Part shown: one piece after another, positions 23,856-28,635 of the stretch
Layout of the letters: every line of letters begins with the position of its first letter
How positions within the stretch are numbered: position 1 is the stretch's first letter
Assembly: GCA_017477205.1 (NCBI GenBank)
Contig: JAFUXE010000017.1
Location: 1 to 28,635, forward strand
Source of the DNA: Alloprevotella sp.
GTDB lineage: Bacteria; Bacteroidota; Bacteroidia; Bacteroidales; Bacteroidaceae
Reading direction: 5' to 3'
Length of the DNA: 28,635 bases
Notes under the pieces: generated by a model
Databases searched by the model: none
Told to the model about the DNA's origin: nothing
The model's input: only the letters and a program-made list of their open reading frames with translations
Made by a program: the position numbers and the translations under genes

Positions 23856-26800
23856 TTAGCGGAGAACCTTCTTGCCCCCTTCATATATCACGACGCCCTT
23901 CGCGTTGTCGCCATCCACGCGCTGACCTGCGGCGTTGTAGGCGGGAACTGCCTCGCTGCCGTCCTGAAGGCCGGTACTGAGTTCATCCACGCCCGTCACG
24001 CCTGCCTTGCGCACCAGGAGGAAACGGTCGCAGAACGTGCCGGCTTCGGTGGAGAAGCTGTAGTCGCCCTCGGAGAAGTCCCACGTGGCACCCGTCTTCA
24101 GGTCGCGAAGCATCACTTCTGTATCCATGCGCGTGGCCGAGATGCTCAGCGTGCCGGCAGAGGAAGCAGTGAAGCCCAGCCGCACCGTGCCGTCGGCAAC
24201 GGGACGCTCGTTGATAGCGTACTTCACCTCCTCACCCGTAGGCTCAAGGCTGAAGAGCTGCGGAACGCCCGTCGTGAGGAACTTTGCCGCATCGCAAGAG
24301 GTTTCGTATGTCATCTTCTGCGCATCGTTGAACACTACGCGCGTCTTGTCTGCTGTGCCGTTGCCCTGCAGCTCAAGGTTCACGAGCTGGCGCATCGGGT
24401 CGATGGCGCGGCTGCGGCGGGCGATGCGCTTGCGCTCCATGGAACGCTGGCTCTGCTGGTAGGTCTCGCGGTGGTCGCGCTCGAAGCCGAAGTAATCCAC
24501 GTCCTCGGGCTTCTGCACGAAGAATGCTTCGAAGGGGTGGAAGAAGTAGTCGTCGTCGCCCGGGCGGATGGCTTCGTAGCCACTGCCGTTCCAGCGTGTC
24601 ACGGGAGCATTATAGCCCGTGTTGTCAAGGTCGTAGTAGCTAAGGTACGGATTACCTATGAAGTTCCAACCTGCGTTTGTTGCAATAGAAGACACGTATG
24701 ACTCAAGTACATGTAGCCAATCTCCGTCTGTTTTCGACTTTTTGAAATTGGGATTCTCTACGCGCAACGTGAGTGTTCCGCTCTGCGAACACTGGAAAAT
24801 GTAACCCTTTCCAGCGTGGAGTTTGTTATCTTCCACCTTGAGGTTTTTCCATCCGCCATTACCATTATTGGCACGCTCTTGACCGTCGTAACGACGGAAT
24901 ACGTAGCTGCCTGGAGCCGTAATATTTTCCAACTTTATATCAAACGGGAAGGAGAAGAAATACCAACGCCCACCTGAAACTGTGATATCGAAAATGTAGT
25001 TCTTCGCCGTTACGTTACCGTCATCGATAAGACTGGCACCATTGCCGCTGTTTCCATTGTGGTGGTGATGCACGTCATCCAGATCCTGATCTTCGTCGCC
25101 TTCGACAATGAGACCGCTACCCTCATTCAGGTCTGCGTCCGGAGGTGTTACTTCGTGAGTATCTTCATCTTCTACACCCTCGATACGACCAGTATTGTCA
25201 TCCAAGGTATAGTCATTGTTAATATAGAAGTATTCGTAGGGCTCGTCAAAGTCCACCTGCGCCAGGAACTGGCTCCACTGCGTGTTCCAGTAGTAGTTGT
25301 CGTGGCTGAACGAGGGCGTGTGTATCGTTGCCGTCGTCCACGTGGAGAAGGTGTTCTGGTCGATGCTGGTCGGCTCCACCGTATAGGTATATATATCTAC
25401 CAACTTGTCGCAACCCCTGAATGCCTCGTTGCCAATTGTTTCCACAGACGGGGAAATGCGCAGTTCCTCCAGGTTGCTGCATCCGTAGAACGCCCTACTG
25501 CCAATGGACTTTAGCGTCGAAGGCAGCACAACGCTTTCTATACCACGGCAGCCACTAAAAGCACTTGCTCCGATGGTTGCCAAGTTCTCAGGAAGTCTCA
25601 AAGACGCTATTTTGGGGCAGTTGTAGAATGCCTGATAACCAATAGACTCCAGGGTGGAGGGGAGGGAAACGGTTCTAAGGTTCGGACAATTAACTATGCT
25701 GGAATTGGAAATCGTCTTCACGCCCTCGGGAATCACGAGCGTTTCTATGCGTGCACCGTTCAGGAAGTCGTAGGGAATATCCTCCACGCCTTCGGGAATT
25801 GTAAGGAACCGCAAAGCGGAGCAGCCACTGAAGGCACTCTGCCCAAGCTTTGTAAGCGAGTTCGGCAGCTTCACCTCTACGAGTTTAGGCAACTGGTAGA
25901 AGGCATAGTCGCCCAGCGCATTTTCCTCGTTCATGGTTTTTCCCGTGTAGTATTCATAGTCGGAGGCTACCACGTCCGCATCGCTCAGATCCAGAAAGTG
26001 CAGGTTCGGCATCTTGTTGCGGAATATCATCACGTCGTAACCGTTGAACGATCCCGTCACTTTCAGCGACACGACGTTGCTCAGCTGGCTTTCACCAATC
26101 ACCCTTTGCACTCCGGATAATCCGGCATCTGCGTTGGCAGTGATTTCATAATCGCTTTGAGCTTCGTTGGAAATTATTCGCACAGCAATATCCTTCCATA
26201 CATCCGCATTGCGATAATCATCTAATAGCGCTGCCGGCACATATATGGTTGCAGAGGAAGGAATTGCATTGGTGCTTGCCAATGTCGCCATAACACCAAG
26301 TTTTAATTTTGGAAAAATCGGTCCTGTGCTATTCCACGTTCCCGAGAAAGCATTTTCTCCTATGCTTGTACATACAGAGAGGTCGCCAATGGAACTTAAG
26401 GAAGAACAGCCGGAGAATGCACTATTCCCAATACCTGTACATGCAGAAAGATCACCGACAGAGGTCAAGGAAGAACAGCCAGAGAACGCATAATCTCCTA
26501 TGCTGGCACATGCAGAGAGGTCGCCTACAGAGGTCAGGGCTGAACATGCATCGAAGGCATAAGTTCCCATGCTTGTACATGCAGAAAGGTCGCCAATGGA
26601 ACTTAAGGAAGAACAGCCGTAGAATGCACTATTCCCAATACCTGTACATGCAGAAAGATCACCAACAGAGGTCAAAGCTGAACATTCATTGAAGGCTTCA
26701 TCTCCTATACTCGTACATGCAGAAAGGCTGCCGACAGAGGTCAAGGAAGAACAGCCCCAGAAGGCTTTTCTTCCTATGCTAGTACATGCAGAAAGGCTGC

Positions 26801-27395
26801 CGACAGAGGTCAAGGAAGAACAGCCCCAGAAGGCCACATCTCCTATACTCGTACATGCAGAAAGGTCGCCTGCGGAGGTCAAGGAAGAACATGTATCGAA
26901 AGCATAATTTCCTATACTCGTACATGCAGAGAGATTTACGGAGGTCAAGGAAGAACAAAGCCTGAACGCATAATCTCCTATGCTGGCACATGCAGAGAGG
27001 TCGCCTACGGAGGTCAGGGCTGAACATGCATCGAAGGCATAAGTTCCCATGCTTGTACATGCAGGAAGGTTGCCTACGGAGGTCAAGGAAGAACAATTCT
27101 GGAAAGCATAAGCGCTAATACTTGTACATGCAGGTAGGTCATTAACGGTGGTCAAAGAAGCACACCCGTTGAATGCTCCTTCTCCAACAGATACCACACT
27201 GTACGTTTTGTCATTATAGACAACTGTTCCTGATACAGTAGTGGGAGGATTTTCACTATCGTATCCCGTAATACTTACCGTAGCATTATCTTTTGAAACA
27301 ACAGAATAGTTAATGCCTCCAACGGTAAAAGTCTGCGCAATCGCAGAGAATACTGCGAATGAAAGCAGAAATGTTGTTAATAGTATTCTTTTCAT
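23856..27395 (-). CDS. BspA-type leucine-rich-repeat surface protein
   Basis: The 1179-aa protein has a signal peptide (MKRILLTTFLLSFAVFSAIA). A first LRR block (about residues 87-353) contains 12 units of 23 residues of the form LSACTSIGDYAFxxCSSLTSVGD; one unit has 22. After a spacer, a second, more typical LRR_5 block (about 470-690) contains units such as LPSTLESIGYQAFYNCPKI. An acidic linker with a HHHH run (about 732-795) is followed by a beta-rich region (GRWYFFSFPFDI). The C-terminus reads AYNAAGQRVDGDNAKGVV and ends in GGKKVLR, a form seen in Bacteroidetes exported proteins with C-terminal sorting tails. BspA relatives bind host or other bacterial surfaces. The gene is 8 bp after the cohesin-like gene. 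Confidence 0.92.
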   Translation of the reverse strand: MKRILLTTFLLSFAVFSAIAQTFTVGGINYSVVSKDNATVSITGYDSENPPTTVSGTVVYNDKTYSVVSVGEGAFNGCASLTTVNDLPACTSISAYAFQNCSSLTSVGNLPACTSMGTYAFDACSALTSVGDLSACASIGDYAFRLCSSLTSVNLSACTSIGNYAFDTCSSLTSAGDLSACTSIGDVAFWGCSSLTSVGSLSACTSIGRKAFWGCSSLTSVGSLSACTSIGDEAFNECSALTSVGDLSACTGIGNSAFYGCSSLSSIGDLSACTSMGTYAFDACSALTSVGDLSACASIGDYAFSGCSSLTSVGDLSACTGIGNSAFSGCSSLSSIGDLSVCTSIGENAFSGTWNSTGPIFPKLKLGVMATLASTNAIPSSATIYVPAALLDDYRNADVWKDIAVRIISNEAQSDYEITANADAGLSGVQRVIGESQLSNVVSLKVTGSFNGYDVMIFRNKMPNLHFLDLSDADVVASDYEYYTGKTMNEENALGDYAFYQLPKLVEVKLPNSLTKLGQSAFSGCSALRFLTIPEGVEDIPYDFLNGARIETLVIPEGVKTISNSSIVNCPNLRTVSLPSTLESIGYQAFYNCPKIASLRLPENLATIGASAFSGCRGIESVVLPSTLKSIGSRAFYGCSNLEELRISPSVETIGNEAFRGCDKLVDIYTYTVEPTSIDQNTFSTWTTATIHTPSFSHDNYYWNTQWSQFLAQVDFDEPYEYFYINNDYTLDDNTGRIEGVEDEDTHEVTPPDADLNEGSGLIVEGDEDQDLDDVHHHHNGNSGNGASLIDDGNVTAKNYIFDITVSGGRWYFFSFPFDIKLENITAPGSYVFRRYDGQERANNGNGGWKNLKVEDNKLHAGKGYIFQCSQSGTLTLRVENPNFKKSKTDGDWLHVLESYVSSIATNAGWNFIGNPYLSYYDLDNTGYNAPVTRWNGSGYEAIRPGDDDYFFHPFEAFFVQKPEDVDYFGFERDHRETYQQSQRSMERKRIARRSRAIDPMRQLVNLELQGNGTADKTRVVFNDAQKMTYETSCDAAKFLTTGVPQLFSLEPTGEEVKYAINERPVADGTVRLGFTASSAGTLSISATRMDTEVMLRDLKTGATWDFSEGDYSFSTEAGTFCDRFLLVRKAGVTGVDELSTGLQDGSEAVPAYNAAGQRVDGDNAKGVVIYEGGKKVLR
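26337..27137 (-). repeat. 69-bp tandem repeat array encoding LRR units
   Basis: Twelve units of 69 bp (one of 66). Longer blocks are duplicated within it: 26484-26584 and 26964-27064 agree over 101 bp with one mismatch, offset 480 bp (seven units). The blocks near 26381 and 26588 agree at an offset of 207 bp (three units). Two neighbouring units (about 26700-26840) are nearly identical. This indicates recent unequal exchange. Confidence 0.9.
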
Positions 27396-27403
27396 AACAT
27401 TAA

Positions 27404-28510
27404 TTATTTAAGTTTCAAAATTTTCCGTCCATTTACAACATAGATGCGACCTGCTTCCATCTTGGAAACGCGGCGTCCGGAAAGGTCATAAGCCTCTGTT
27501 TGCGGAAGCAAGAGAGACGGGCCCGCCACAGACGTGATGTCCTCGAAGTTAAAGGCCCGGGCGCTGGTGATAGCATCCTCGTTGATCCAGCAACGGCCCT
27601 CCGGGATATTGAAGGTGGCGCGCTCTACGGCGTAGAACTTGGCACCCTCGCCCTGATTCTGGAGGACATAACCCTTGGAAACCTGCTGCGCCACGACGGC
27701 ACCGGAGAGTAAGCCTTCTGTGGCAATTTCCACGTATTTCTCCGGATCCACCGTTCCCGACAAGGTACCCTCGAAACCGTTCTCGGCATAAAGGATGTAA
27801 GGCTTGTAGGCTTCAAACGAGGCAGCTTCCCTGAGCAGAAGGGCTTCGTCGGTACTCTCACTGCAGCTGTAGGCCTTCAAACCCTCAGGAATGGCGGCAT
27901 CGAAAGGCAGCACGAGGGTGCTGTACTGGTTCGTGGACGATATCCTGATGCTGACGGTACTCGTCGTGCCTACCGTAATGACAGGATAGTCCTCGTTCGC
28001 AGGGACGTACTTCACGGCATTTTCCTTCACCGTGAGGTTAAGTCCCGAAAGGCTCAGCGTGGCAGTACCGGGCTTTGCATAGGGAGATGCCACAATGCCG
28101 ACGAGGAACAAAGAACCGCTCGTGGCTGTAAACTCTCCATTCACATTCGACGTGCATGCAACGCGCAAGTCTTTCGGTGCTACTACACCGTAAGTGCATC
28201 CGACGGTGTGGGTGTAGGTTTTCTTGCTCAACGTTTTTGTGTAGGGATATATGCCATCTTCATCCATCAAAAGCGCAGGATCACCATCTTCATAATACAC
28301 ATCAACACCTTCAGGGAAAAGGCAATCAAGGTTGTAAGCCGTATAGATGCGGCTACCCTGCAACCCAACTTGAATAACCCCATACTCACCCCCAGGCTGT
28401 ATCGTTGCCTCGGAGATGGTGAAGCGGTCATCGGTCGGTATGCCTTGTGCAAAGCCGTTCCATGCTGCGATGCAGCAGGCGGCAAACATGAAAACTGGTC
28501 TATAGGTCAA
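27404..28510 (-). CDS. Exported cohesin-like protein
   Basis: The 368-aa protein starts with a signal-like segment (FMFAACCIAAWNGFAQ). Residues about 25-165 read like a cohesin-type jelly-roll: ISEATIQPGGEYGVIQVGL, YNLDCLFPEGVDVYYEDGD, TYGVVAPKDLRVACTSN, GSLFLVGIVASPY and GTATLSLSGLNLTV. A second beta region follows (about 190-330, STLVLPFDAAIPEGLKAY), and the C-terminus YDLSGRRVSKMEAGRIYVVN plus GRKILKLK fits an exported-protein sorting tail. The start is unclear: TTG at 28510 gives a basic n-region, while ATG at 28489 gives a very short signal. It is the first gene of the operon with the BspA-type and dockerin genes. Cohesin assignment is by pattern, not by search. Confidence 0.65.
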   Translation of the reverse strand: MTYRPVFMFAACCIAAWNGFAQGIPTDDRFTISEATIQPGGEYGVIQVGLQGSRIYTAYNLDCLFPEGVDVYYEDGDPALLMDEDGIYPYTKTLSKKTYTHTVGCTYGVVAPKDLRVACTSNVNGEFTATSGSLFLVGIVASPYAKPGTATLSLSGLNLTVKENAVKYVPANEDYPVITVGTTSTVSIRISSTNQYSTLVLPFDAAIPEGLKAYSCSESTDEALLLREAASFEAYKPYILYAENGFEGTLSGTVDPEKYVEIATEGLLSGAVVAQQVSKGYVLQNQGEGAKFYAVERATFNIPEGRCWINEDAITSARAFNFEDITSVAGPSLLLPQTEAYDLSGRRVSKMEAGRIYVVNGRKILKLK

Positions 28511-28561
28511 AATGGGTGGTAAAAAGTTGCGTTTTAATGCCTATTGGTCATTTTGGGTGGT
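28505..28561. repeat. Two 16-bp direct repeats at the operon start
   Basis: GGTCAAAATGGGTGGT (28505-28520) and GGTCATTTTGGGTGGT (28546-28561) match at 13 of 16 positions, 41 bp apart, about four helical turns. They straddle the start of the exported-protein operon and may be operator sites. No clear TAnnTTTG box is seen on the minus strand here. Confidence 0.55.
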
Positions 28562-28610
28562 GGTAACAGTTTAAAACTATGAAAAACACCGCGGAGGTTT
28601 GCCCAGCGGC

Positions 28611-28629
28611 TGGGGGCGCGAAGCCCCCA
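28611..28629. repeat. Short GC hairpin at window end
   Basis: TGGGGGC-gcgaa-GCCCCCA, a perfect 7-bp stem. It lies about 100 bp upstream of the operon, with the 14-base relative of the 22-bp repeat (28587-28600) beside it. Confidence 0.5.
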
Positions 28630-28635
28630 AAGAGC

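Noticed and set aside
26337..27137. Non-coding repeat array or CRISPR
   Set aside because: The 69-bp periodicity stays in frame and encodes LRR units inside a long gene.

Overview
The window looks like chromosomal DNA of a GC-rich member of the Bacteroidales, most likely Prevotellaceae-like. The reasons are the gene content (a DUF4271 protein, a BspA-type leucine-rich-repeat surface protein, a hemD-rnpA-yidD-tatD run), promoters of the Bacteroidetes type (TTG, about 19 bp, TAnnTTTG) instead of sigma70-like ones, and few Shine-Dalgarno sequences. The genus is inferred, not proven.

Layout. 1-3040 is an accessory patch: the tail of a transposase, two 128-bp direct repeats flanking an AT-rich PD-(D/E)XK nuclease gene, an AraC-type regulator pseudogene, and about 700 bp with no convincing gene. 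3120-5366 is pnp (PNPase) with its own promoter. 5475-10159 is a four-gene operon, MBOAT / SGNH-like / SGNH / MBOAT, probably for O-acetylation of a surface polysaccharide. A strong hairpin at 10216-10255 separates it from the convergent minus-strand cell-wall and division operon murG-murC-ftsQ-ftsA-ftsZ (16377-10335), the distal half of a dcw cluster whose proximal half is absent here.

16378-17369 is a divergent control region of almost 1 kb. It contains a murG promoter, three 22-bp repeats, a good metK promoter, two 86-bp tandem repeats with internal hairpins, and an intrinsic terminator before the metK start. This layout suggests a long attenuated leader. 17370-22378 is the plus-strand run metK - LOG-family - DUF4271 - hemD - rnpA - yidD - tatD. 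HemD has a 97-residue Lys/Ala tail and the tatD 3' end appears frameshifted.

22379-22796 has a promoter-like box followed by a 10-bp tandem repeat. 28510-22797 (minus strand) is an exported-protein operon: a cohesin-like protein, a 1179-aa BspA-type LRR protein with two LRR blocks, a dockerin-bearing protein broken by an apparent 1-bp frameshift, and a 54-aa peptide. A cohesin-like and a dockerin module in the same operon as an LRR adhesin suggests a surface protein assembly, and is the best candidate for an undescribed system. The metK leader is the second candidate. All assignments come from reading motifs by eye; no database search was run.
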